Assembly (NCBI RefSeq): GCF_001949145.1
Contig: NW_019091654.1
Coordinates: 453,200-476,913, forward strand
Direction: 5' to 3'
From: Acanthaster planci
Lineage: Eukaryota; Echinodermata; Asteroidea; Valvatida; Acanthasteridae
DNA length: 23,714 nt
In this document: piece after piece, positions 8,652 through 20,600 of the stretch
Layout of the letters: each line of letters starts with the position of its first letter
Numbering within the stretch: the stretch's first letter is position 1
Translations under genes and position numbers: made by a program
Notes under the pieces: model-generated
Databases searched by the model: none
Told to the model about the DNA's origin: nothing
What the model saw: the letters and a program-made list of their open reading frames with translations, nothing else

Positions 8652-11600
8652 CTATACTTGAGGTAAGATTTAACTTTTGTTAACAAAGCGTTAGGCCAGA
8701 CTTCAGCAATTTACGATTAATGTTGACATGGAGTAGAACTAGGCCTAGACTATACTGACACTATAGGCCTAGCATAAACGTGACAATTCCTCAGCGGTGG
8801 AAGTTTGCAAATACACACTCAGCACTGCGCGGGGAAAATGTCACTGTGTAGGCCTATAGCGTTAATACCCAGCACCCATAATCTTCATTACGCCAAGCCT
8901 GATTACCAAGAAAATATGCTGTAGGCCCTAGTTACATTCCCCTACCGTCTTCTCCCCTGACATGAGACCAGCCACTAGGCCCTAGTTCATAATATGGCCT
9001 GAGTCAAACTAAATTCGAAATGGGAAATTTTGTTGAAAATTCCTTTGCGTTCGAAAAGGTCTCACTGACGGTTTTGAAATAGGAAAACAGAATAGGGCCA
9101 CGTTATGGAATTATATTTTTGAGCAAAAAGTGGTGGAAATTCTGCGTTGAACCACACTGCTTCACTGCAACTTACCTCAGAGTACATCATGTTGCTGTTG
9201 ACCATGCGCAGACGATGAACGGCTTGGAACACATCTACAGCCTTCTCGAACTTGAACTGATCCACCAGCGCCATCAGGGCGCAGAACACAGACGTACTTC
9301 CCAGTCCATCCCTACAAACAGAAATTACCAATTGTGCAACATTACCACTTGTATAGGTAGTTTTAGAATTAATGAAAGTTGTTGGCCAAAAGTAAAGTAC
9401 TAAAAAATGGAACAGATTCCGAGTATATTTAAAGTTCACTAGAACTGAAGAAATTATAAAAACCATCATAAATTTGTTATGTGGTATTATTCCTACGAAA
9501 TTAAGAGAACCAAACATAAAGAATGGGCTTAATATTTTGTGCTTGACGAAGAGGCTATAAAAAGTTTTGTAAATTAAATTTTTGTTAAGTGTAATGTACA
9601 TGTATGTCGCACCCGGTTTTAGCGAAGCGCGGCAAAAGGTGCGAAACCTGCGTGCAGATCCCGAACCACTCGCAAGGACAGGAAAAATTCAATCAGAAAA
9701 AAAATATTGTTTTAAGGGGGAAAAAAATACAAATTTATTGTTCTCAAATAAATAAAGCGAAAAGAAATTGAACTTATGATTAAATAATTAATTAACCTCA
9801 ACTACAATTATATACAGCAATCTGGTGCGCCTGGTAGNNNNNNNNNNNNNNNNNNNNNNNNNNNNNNNNNNNNNNNNNNNNNNNNNNNNNNNNNNNNNNN
9901 NNNNNNNNNNNNNNNNNNNNNNNNNNNNNNNNNNNNNNNNNNNNNNNNNNNNNNNNNNNNNNNNNNNNNNNNNNNNNNNNNNNNNNNNNNNNNNNNNNNN
10001 NNNNNNNNNNNNNNNNNNNNNNNNNNNNNNNNNNNNNNNNNNNNNNNNNNNNNNNNNNNNNNNNNNNNNNNNNNNNNNNNNNNNNNNNNNNNNNNNNNNN
10101 NNNNNNNNNNNNNNNNNNNNNNNNNNNNNNNNNNNNNNNNNNNNNNNNNNNNNNNNNNNNNNNNNNNNNNNNNNNNNNNNNNNNNNNNNNNNNNNNNNNN
10201 NNNNNNNNNNNNNNNNNNNNNNNNNNNNNNNNNNNNNNNNNNNNNNNNNNNNNNNNNNNNNNNNNNNNNNNNNNNNNNNNNNNNNNNNNNNNNNNNNNNN
10301 NNNNNNNNNNNNNNNNNNNNNNNNNNNNNNNNNNNNNNNNNNNNNNNNNNNNNNNNNNNNNNNNNNNNNNNNNNNNNNNNNNNNNNNNCCCCCCCCTTAC
10401 CTGTCCAACCCCTATACACACTCTTGGCTATTGTTACCTAACACATCCCCCCAGAAGTCTGTAAAGAATTCCTGAGATTCCGATCAAAAAATGACCAACA
10501 CAAAGGGGGGGGGTTCTCTCTGTCCCATATTTTGCTTCAAATGTTTGTATCGACAGCCACCTATAGTTTTAGCAACCGATTGTAGGCAAAACACGAGTGT
10601 CACATTAAAAGAGTAGATCCCATTCCAAGCTGTCATTGGATTCCGGTCGCCAGTGCAGTAAATACGGCAATGTTTCATTTTCTGGCTGGCTGTCATTCAA
10701 AGAATTCTATTTAGGCATACCAAAGATGCTTCACCGCCATGTCTAGCTCTAGACACCTGGGTTAACAGTATTCAGACAATGGAAATAAGGAAAGCCTACA
10801 TTCACGTTCAAACATCCATAGAACATCAGTTGCGGTGTTCTATTCAGAATTCTCTCCACTGAAATTCAGTAGTACATTGTTTTGGGGTAATATTGCTTAA
10901 CAAACCAAGTAAGCATATAAATAGAAATACCCGGCGGCGACGGATCACCGAAGATAGACCCGAACCCAAATTTGGGCGGGGGGCACATTTTGGGAGGGGC
11001 AAGAAATTTTTGAAACTTTTAATGTAACCTTGAGGGCTTTTTCACACGCTTTTGGAGAAGAGTCAAATAAAATAGTCTCTACAAAAATCGCCTTTCTCTT
11101 AATATGTAGTGAAAGAATGCCCTCTTTCAGGGAAGGGCACTGGCCCCCGGATTCGCCCTTGTTTTTGGCGAACAAAATCAGACTCTTGATGTTTCTTCTC
11201 TTCATGAAATTTCTCAAACGTCCTTGTTATATACATACATGCAGTGAACTGCCGTAGGTCCCTTGTCGTCGTGCTGCTTTTGCGTGAGCTCGACCAGGCT
11301 GAGCAGTCCTTTCACAGACCTCGGCACGTCCTCATTAGACGGCCAGTCATGGTATTGGAATTGAGTGATTCTTCGCACGTCCTCAGACTGAAAGAGATGT
11401 AAAATTTTTTTCCTAAAAACTTTCCATCATAATTAATCAAGGTTTGAATAGCATACAAATGGTAGCATGAATTCTCCAATTAGTGTGTGGAACCGTAGCA
11501 GTAAACACGTTTTCAATATTTGATTTAACGGAGTGTCAACTAGGCACCGTGTGGAATTTCAATTGTTGGCAATCACACCAATGGAGCCAACAAGTATTCA

Positions 11601-14600
11601 ACTCTGGTGCGCGTACAGGATAAGCAAATGGTTCGAGCATGAGAAGATGTTCATGTCTGCCCATGTTACAGAGATATCATGCATGAGAACCGGTGCAATA
11701 TTAAAAGAGTTGCTATATAAGTGGTTTCCGACAGCTTGAGAGAAATTAAGGATTACGAGATTGCTCAGACGAGAATCTACAATATCCTGCTCGATGTTCC
11801 CTTACAGTTTGAAATTAAAATTGAAAGTTTATTTACCAGTACTTTGGTCTTCGTGTTCCTCAGGGTGAAGTTACGCTCAGTTATCCCACTGTACTCTTTG
11901 ATTCCGATCAACTCGACGAGGAGTGGTCCAAAGTCGATGGTTCCTTGTTCGGGCCAGTAACGACACATGGTCTTATTGAGAGTGAAAAGAACAAAAGCAT
12001 TAATCAAATACCTCACTGCAAGAGTCTTCCACCAAATTCTTTTACACATTACGAATGATGCGTTGAGGTATACTGTCAGCGGGTCCTTAGAAAAAAATTC
12101 CCTTTTCTTTGCACGAACTTGTTTAATTTGTTTGTTATTTTTTATCGGATACCCGCATTTGATAAATAGATATGCTGGTGCGCCCTCTAGGGATACATTT
12201 TGGCGAATAAATTCCTGCATGCAGATAAGTTGCATGCAAATTCCTGTCCATTGCATTGTTCCCAGGCATCTGTTCTATGGAGAGTCTTACGCATCACTGG
12301 TCATGGACTCGGTTGGTATGCAAGGCACATGAATTCTGTGACTCCAGTCTTAGTCTTACCCATATCAACTTGTTTTTTTTTCTGAGTTGGCTCAGTGGAG
12401 ATCCCTGTGTGTACTTGAGCGGATTCTGGAGTGCTGGAAATCGGGAAAGCCGTAGATGGTTGTGTGGTATGTAAATCGATCCTATTTTATACCGTTACTT
12501 TGGCTGTCAGAATCGCCTCACGCTATTTACTCTATCAAGGCAGTTGACTAAATCTTTCCTTGGACAGGAACACGCAGGCAATAACTGCCTTGCTGCGCCA
12601 TGTTTTGTGGCATTTTCAGTGCGCGAGAGTGCAAGTTGTGGTTTGCTGTAAACCACTGTGTCTGAACTAAAGTTGCTGACGAACTGAATTATATTGGTAA
12701 TTTAATCATGACGATGAAAGATTACGCTTGCGAAGACTCAGGGTAACTTGACAGGAGCTTTTTCTTTTCGTTTTCTTCTCCCTTTGGACATGTTGGGAGT
12801 TTACCCGATAATAATTTGGGGTATTTGTTTTTTTCAGGCAGTTTGGGTATTAAGGGAATGAAATTGATAAATCTGTATCGCGCATAAACTCTTCCCTCAA
12901 GTCATTTAATTTCCGAAGCAAGAGCTCCTTGGTGGCAGAAGAAATCTTGTGTACGGTAAGTAGTCGGCTTGCTAGAATACAAAGGTATGGTGAAAAGGCC
13001 ATTGGCGCAATAGACAATTGTAATACATGTAGTTTAAATCAGTCATCGTACCTTGTCGTTGGCATCAAATGTGTTCAACATGACTATGGTGGGCACTTTG
13101 TGGTCATAAACCATGCGCCAAAAGTCGGAGACGGTGTTGGGCATTGGCATCTGTGTCCCGATATACATGTTCTTCTTCCGGTAGCCCTTACGAAAGTAGA
13201 ATAAAATATGGCAAATGATTTAAAAGACGTGTGCTACCTGCTTGTTGTAAAGCGTGCAGCCTTCTATGAGTTTTGCTTTCATCGACGTTTGGCAACAATG
13301 CCTATCTGCACAATTTTATACATAGTTCGAGCGCGCAAACATGCAAGTGTTTGATCCTGTTTGTCACGGATTTCAACTCAACTTAAGTCTCTATTTCGGC
13401 AAATTTTCTATATACAGGGTATTAAAATCAAATTGCAATAAAAGGGGAAAATATAGAACAGATAGCCTGATAATTACGGAAGAATTTTGCAGAATCTTTA
13501 TTAGGCTGTACACTACTCAGCAAAACTCCTCCACGTTTGGTCCTTATTATTTTTGTCATAAACTTTTCTGCATGAGCCGATCATTGAGAACCTTGTACGT
13601 TTATGTAGCGGTCACTTACTGGCATGAAGGTGGCATTGATGTAGTCGGAATCCTTATCATACGCTTTTGTGAACAAAAAAGGCCTAGAGCGGTCACCTGT
13701 GAAGAAATTGAACAGGTTGACGAGAAAATGATTTACACGACTTACTAAGAAATATGCTACTACTTATTTGCAGTTAGCATCCATACTGGTGAATGAAGTA
13801 ATTCTGATGTCAACGATTTCGACTGACCTACTGTTGAAGATTTGTAATGTTCATCCCTACGATGTGCTTATAGTTTTAACCACTTCAAGCCAACATGGCG
13901 CAAGTCCAGATCAAACAAAATGTACAAAACATAGAGAGAGAGAAAACAAGGAACAAAAACACAAAACAAAAACAAAACAAAAAACAAAAAAACAATCCCC
14001 CAAAAGAAAACAGAAAAATGGTCCGTGGCGTGGCCAAGGGGTGGTGTGGGGGAGGAGGAAACTTCCCCCTGTGGGAACTCTTGCCCCAACCCGAGGAGCC
14101 TGGCTACCCCACTGAGAACGACCCATGGGAAAGAGAAATTCCTGACTCACTTGGAACGAAATCCGGATATCGGTTTTTGTCCTTGTTCTCGGGGAACTCT
14201 CCAGACTTAACGGCCTTTTTACCATGACTCGCGGTCAGCACAGTCAGGTTCTGAACAAAATGGAGAACGAGGTAATTTTCGAATCTGCGCAGTGAAACTA
14301 AATTCATAATTCACATAGTAAAACTTAGTTACGTTCGTAAATATTGTTTTGCACGAAAAAAGTTATTTCTCGTCTTCTTACCTTTAGCCAGATGTTACGA
14401 AATTTTGGTTTGTCATCACATTAGTGATCAAGCACATCATCACACTTGTGGACTCCAACTATCGTGGCTTTCTCGTGTAAATCTAGTGGAAGCCCACTTC
14501 TAAAGAAAACCTAGAATAAGGCCCACATAACGTGCCCTTGATTCTTGGCTCTGAATATGCACGTAACTTGTAGACTTACCGCAAACTGCAGCTGTAAGCC

Positions 14601-17600
14601 TGTTTCCTTGGCACCCTTCTGAACCTTCTTCAGACCCGCCAACTTTTTGCGGAAACCCTCAGTTGTGTAGGTCGTGTCACCAGTCACACTGGCCGCCAGA
14701 AGAGCGTCGAAGATGAACTTGTATTGGTCCTTGAAAATGAAGAAGTTTAAAAAAATGCGCGCTTCGTTTCGAATCGAGGCCACAAATTTCTTTGAACATT
14801 TGGGTTTTTTTATCCCAAAGGTTTTGTTCACACAGTATCTGCGCAATTTATTTTCTGCAACATGCATCTTCAACAACACTCAAGTAACTTACCGGCGTCT
14901 GCACCATCTTGATACGGTTCTGTCGCATTTGGTAGACGAAACCAAAAACGTCCACTTGTTCCTCCTTCTGCATTTGCTTCAGCATCACATCCAGTGCGAT
15001 GAATGTCCCCGTGCGCCCAACCCCAGCGCTGTGGTAACAAAGTAAAATAAATCCCCGACTGGTTATGAATGTCTGCAAATAAAAGGGGTGAGGCAGTTGT
15101 AGTAAAACCATGCATGGCGCAAAGTGCCGTAGTTATACCAGTTAACAGTGGGACACTGGAATATGTTTATCCCACATGAAGTATCGAAGTAATGCCGTGA
15201 TATTTCCAACTTGTGTGAAGCAGTGATGAGCACATGTAAGATCCATTAGCGTTTAACGGCGCTCCCTCCAAAACATCTTAATTAAAAATATAACCTGTGT
15301 TTTCAATACACCTGACGATTCAGTGGTGACCCCTTGTGATCGAAATGTGAACTGTTCTAGGGCCCCCACCTGCAGTGCACCATTGTGCGTCCAGTGTTGT
15401 GGTGTGCATTCACCAAGCGCAAGAAGTTGAGCACGGGAGCTGGGTACTCTGGCGGCTTCATATCCGGCCAGGTGGTATAGTGAAACTGCTTCACAGATCT
15501 ACTGCCGTCCTCACTGCCGACCTGATTTACAGATAAAGAAAGCGGACTGCAATTTTTCTCGATGCATACACAAAATGTTCAGGACTAGTGCCTCCTTCCA
15601 TAACATAACATGCATAATGCGTCATCCATTTCATCGCATTCTATTCCTATGATGCAACAATCTACAAATCTAAGTATCTGATATTAAGTGACTCATTTCA
15701 CCGGTTTTATGTCCTCGACACTTCATGAAAAATCCTTTCTTTTGAGGCGTTTTTGTTCATATTTTGATGTTACAGATGCATTGTTTAGGTAGTTAAGCAA
15801 TCACAAATAATACCTCGTGTATGCAGAAATTACGAATGGTGTAATCTAGAAAAACATCCTCTTTGTCTGTCGTCACCACGATGTCTGAGATCGTTGTGGA
15901 TCCGGTATCAGCCCAGTACTGAAGACACTTCACCTATTTTCAATACAAAAGCCATTCGCATTTGGTCAAATGCTACCAAATCACCAAACAGCAATTTAAT
16001 TACCAGGGTAAAAAAAGTGTTAGATTTCTTGTAGGTTTAAGACATTACGTCATCCGAATATCAAACTTACAACAATATTGGAATTCACTGACACCTTGGG
16101 CTCTAACATGACGTGCGTGCGGGTAATGTTATAAAGTTTACCGCACTGAGGATGCGGTGGCCCGATGCCCCGGTCAAATCGGAAGGGTTTGGAGAGGGCT
16201 GAGGGCTCTTCACTTATGAACCGTGAAGTACACGGTCTCATTTTGATCAGTATTACACGGTCGATCAGGGTGGGACGGATTGAAACACTCCACACCATTG
16301 AAACACGTCAGGTACCTTGCCATTTTCCACTGGGTTGGTGAGCATCACAATCTTATCGATGCCCAGCTGCCACACCATTCTCCATATGTCTTTGATGGAT
16401 GCCTTGTTGGGTCCTGTAAAAGAGTAAGATTTATCTTAGACGATAACGGATAGAGTGCACAGTGCTACCGTCACGTCATTGCATTTTGTACATGCAAAGT
16501 TTTAAAGCGCAGGTGGCGCATAGACTTAAACACACTGACAATTTGACTTGTGTTTACCTTGGCTGGCGATGTATTTGCCCTTCGACTTGTACCCCTGAAA
16601 GACAAAACCATATGTGAGATAAGTGTAAAATAAATAGCATTTTGTCAAAATTTTTGTCCGGTTTGTTTGTTTTTTTGTCCAGTAGGTGATTTAGCCGTAC
16701 ACACGCATGCGCACCACTAATTACAAGCTCCCATTAACTGAACACTCAACTTGGGCGTTAATTTCCGGTCCGTTTAAATTATGTGTAGTGAGCACTTGCA
16801 AGAAGGACTTACATTGATGTAACAAGCGTTGACATAATCCGAGTGAGGATCCCCCTCTATGGGTTCCAGCACAACTCGAGAGTGATCGTCTGTATATAAA
16901 TACATGTAACATGAAATGGAAATTCGTTAAAAATTGTGAAAAAATTAAAACATAATCCGTAACCTTTCTGTTGGTACATACTTCTAACAATATGGTGAGA
17001 AATAATAACTAAGTTATATTTACTCCCACTTTATCAGAAAACAATGTGACCGGAAATATCTTCATAAACACATACATGCAATAACATTGACGTAACGGTT
17101 CTTGGCCTTGTTTTCTGGTTTTGATGCTACTGTCCATGGATGCAATTGCCCATCAGGTAGCGACTGTGACAGAAAGAAAACAACACAAACCTTAAAAACA
17201 AAGTATAAGTTTTTTCCTGGGACGGGAAACAGCCACATTTCCGTAAAAGGTTTATTATGAATATCATTACTGAGAGAGTGACTTTGCACATATTGCGTTG
17301 TAATAAAGAATAGAATTGTAGAGCATTTACAACTCGGTGCTATCTAGACTAAGAGGGCTAAGTTTACATACGACCGAAGCTGTCTCGGAATGCTGCATTT
17401 AATTTGCATTTATAGTTAATATCTGAATGAGGAGGCTTACCTTGTAGTCTGCCAGGAATCCATTATCACCTGAAAGTTCCTTGTTGCGGATGTATTCCGC
17501 GAGGTCTTCTCTACGAATGGGAGGTGGCTGTACGAATTCCACTGCTTCCTTGTCCTCCGCTGCTGGTTTAGTTTCGGATTTGTTCTGACGTTGTTTTGGC

Positions 17601-20600
17601 AAGGGTCTTCGCTGCTTTTGACTGGGTTGGTCAGAGACTGCTGCGCCATCGTTGGTGTAGTGATGAACAGCAGAATCCTGTGACTCTTCTACTAAGCAAC
17701 ATAATTGTTCTCAAATGATAATTTATCATCGTAAATCATTAGAAGAACTGTTAGTATAAATTTTAAAAGGAAACCAATCATCGGGATCGTTCCGTTAACT
17801 GAAAATTGTATGTCCACATGTAAAATCTTATGAAAAATTTGTTGACAGGCTTACACAAAAAGGTTTCAAAGTCGTTTCCTTCTGATTCTTTCAATCCCAA
17901 AGATTCCAAGAGAGAAAATACTTCAGTACCCATTGTGACTAAAATGCTACCGGTACCTGCCCATTTCGAGTGACAAGGTTAATTGTGAATTGTAGTGGCT
18001 CTGCCAGTTATGCATGTAATTAGGTATAAAAAAACCACTTTAAGTCCTATTAAAGAAACGAAAAAAGAGAAACGAATAGAAAAAAACCCAGCCCAATCAT
18101 TTTGCTTCACAAAAATTAAAGAAATAACCGATTAAAATGTGTAGATAAAATAGAAATACCAGAATCCACTGCTAGAGACTTCTCGTTAAGTGGGAAATCA
18201 GAACCCATATCGCTCTGGTGCATTCCATGGCTCGCTCTACGCCTGTTGCAGAAAAGCAAAGGTCATATGGGAATCATTTACTGCACGCAGTGATACAGTT
18301 TCAGGCTAAGGTTAATTTACAACCACTGCAAAGTGTAGGTATCAAAAACCGTCTGGAGAATTTCCCTAGGACGAAAGTTTTGATGGGTTTTTACCGTTTC
18401 AGAGCAGAATAACTAACCGTTAAAGGTTCTAATTTGAAAATAAAGCATGCCGAAGAACATTCTTTAAATAATCTAATTAAATTGTTTAGCTCTAGGTACA
18501 TGCATTTCAAGTCAAAGTATTTTTGGTCATACCTTTTGTAGACAACGAGAGCAACAACGACACCAACAATGATGATGACAATGACAACGACGATTGCTGC
18601 TATCACTGCAGGCGACATTCCAGGCGACATTCCAGGCTTCTTTACTGTGACAAAAGGATCATCAAGCAAAAGGTAGGCTAATTTGAAAATACTACTTTTG
18701 ATCACCTGAGCCCTTCAGATACTGTTCGTGAACATTGTCTCAAAGGCTTTTGAGTAGTCAACCTGGCCGTGTTAACCCGCGATTAAACGTGAGGACAACT
18801 GGAAGAACGATCAATAGCTACTGGCTTCCTGTAGCACGTGTAGTTGAATCGTACCCTTAAGTATGTTGAACTTAAGTACGGTACGGTGACCCCAAGCAGT
18901 CGACTGTACTTCTGCAACCATTTTTGAGCAGTGTGCGTTTAATCGCTGTTAGCTATTAAAACAACACTTAACCAAACTTTAGGCATTATTTCTGATTCAG
19001 CTACAAATCCAGGAATCAAATTGTTATTACCTGTCACTCTTAAGGGCGTTGAGTACGTCACATACGCTTCCTATAAGCAAATAAGCCAAATAAGACATTT
19101 ACTAGTATTGATGCTCGAAAGTTCCAACGGTATATTTTCTTAAAACATGATCTCATATAAGTAAAATAGCTTACCGTTTCATTGCCTTGACTGACCGATC
19201 CAGTGCGGATCTCGTATTCGGCTCCTGTTTCGAGCGGTGCGTTGTAATAAACGCCGTACAATTTCGTGTCCCCGACGACGAATTTGTTCGGAGCATTCCG
19301 ACTAGGTAACTCAGCTGCTAGGTAGTCAGCAGGAGAGTCCTCGAAACGGTCTGGAATCAGAATATCCCTTTTGGACACCGACGATCCGCTTACTGTTTTG
19401 ACCCTGACAACATATGACCTGAAGAAAGAGCAATTGAATAAGACAACAAAATATTCGAACAAGTTAATCGTCATCAACAGCAAGCACCAGAACAGTCGGC
19501 TCAACACGTCCTGACAGAGTGCCCTGAACTTCGACCTCCCGAAGACCTGGACCTCAGTGAACCCAATCCTGCCACCACGACGTGGTTAGAGGCCCTTTCA
19601 AACACAACCTAACTGCTGCCGCTTCATACGAAAGAGGAGATGTGGGGACTACCTAAATAACATGCACGTACTTTCTCCATACAGATATCAACACGACAAA
19701 GCAACATCCTTTGGCCTTACTGGTTGAGCGTATTACCCAAATCTCTTTTGTCTGCAGTGAAATAATACAGTTGGGCTTCATGTTTCAGTGACAAAAAGAA
19801 ACCGAAGCAATTTAAACAATCACATTTCTTGTAGTAAAATTCTCTTAGGTTCTGTCTTCATAACTGCGACCAAAACACTTTATCATAGCAGCATGCAAGA
19901 TCATTATTGAAGTTTATCCGAGAATGTCGTTATTTAATGTGGCTTCGACGGTTTTTACTGATGGATCGTCCTCAGGGTTTGTGTCAGTCATTAATTATGC
20001 ACTTGAAAACGCTGCATTAGCACTGATTAAAGAAAATTAACTTACTCCACAAACTGTGCCCCATCTGCGGGTTTGGAAAGCCCAATCGTCACAGTGGTTT
20101 CCGTGGTCTCGTTACCATAGAACAAGGGCTGCGGGGGTTCAGGGGGATCTAACAAAATAGTAAAAGGGAATTATAAACTTATATAGAAATTGGAATATAC
20201 TGGACTGCTGGGTTACGGTAATTATATACCGGTAACAGCTAATGAGAATTATGACTTGGGATGAGGTTAGCTTCCTTTGGAAAAGAATGCATATTCTATC
20301 AACGTATAGATTCATGAAGGATGCATGGTTCAGTAACCAGTTTCATTCTTTTTTGACAACAATTGATGCTTATTAGCTGTGCAGTCATATGATTCTGAGG
20401 TGTGGTACCCAAGACCCATTTACAAGATAAAGTTAACGAGGTTACAGGGTTTCAAACTCCCTGATTTCTCTGGTTCAAATGTCAGCTGCTTTGAATCATG
20501 GCAGCAAATCAGTTAAAATCTATTCAAGAGTAGACCTGGCGGGTCCAAAAATACTGTATCTAACTTGTCTGTGGTTTTGTGAACACCACCAGGGACGCAG

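Larger units (their letters stand above)
9312..11238. other. Large D2 intron containing the gap
   Basis: Separates the exon ending in the D2 Cys from the exon with the rest of the P-loop. The flanking phases (2 and 2) join directly, so no missing exon is required. It holds the hairpin at 9607-9644, the gap, and a G/C-run-rich stretch (10940-11180). Confidence 0.7.

Noticed and set aside
9600-9680. tRNA or tRNA-derived SINE on the minus strand (GGTTCGGGATC resembles a B box)
   Set aside because: No matching A box at the right distance and no cloverleaf could be drawn.
10397-10420. GGACAG|GTAAGG splice-donor-like site (minus strand) at the right edge of the gap
   Set aside because: The adjoining sequence does not read as PTP protein, and the flanking exons join in phase without an extra exon.
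9825-10475. Open frames running through the N gap
   Set aside because: They are artefacts of untranslated N codons.
13341-13748. 135-codon plus-strand open frame
   Set aside because: No recognisable protein features, and it overlaps in antisense the D2 exon at 13620-13696.
14033-14150. G-rich segment next to exon 21 as an extra exon (plus-strand frame with GWCGGGG)
   Set aside because: No family resemblance, and it lies between a low-complexity tract and a good GTGAGT donor of the minus-strand exon; best taken as intron.
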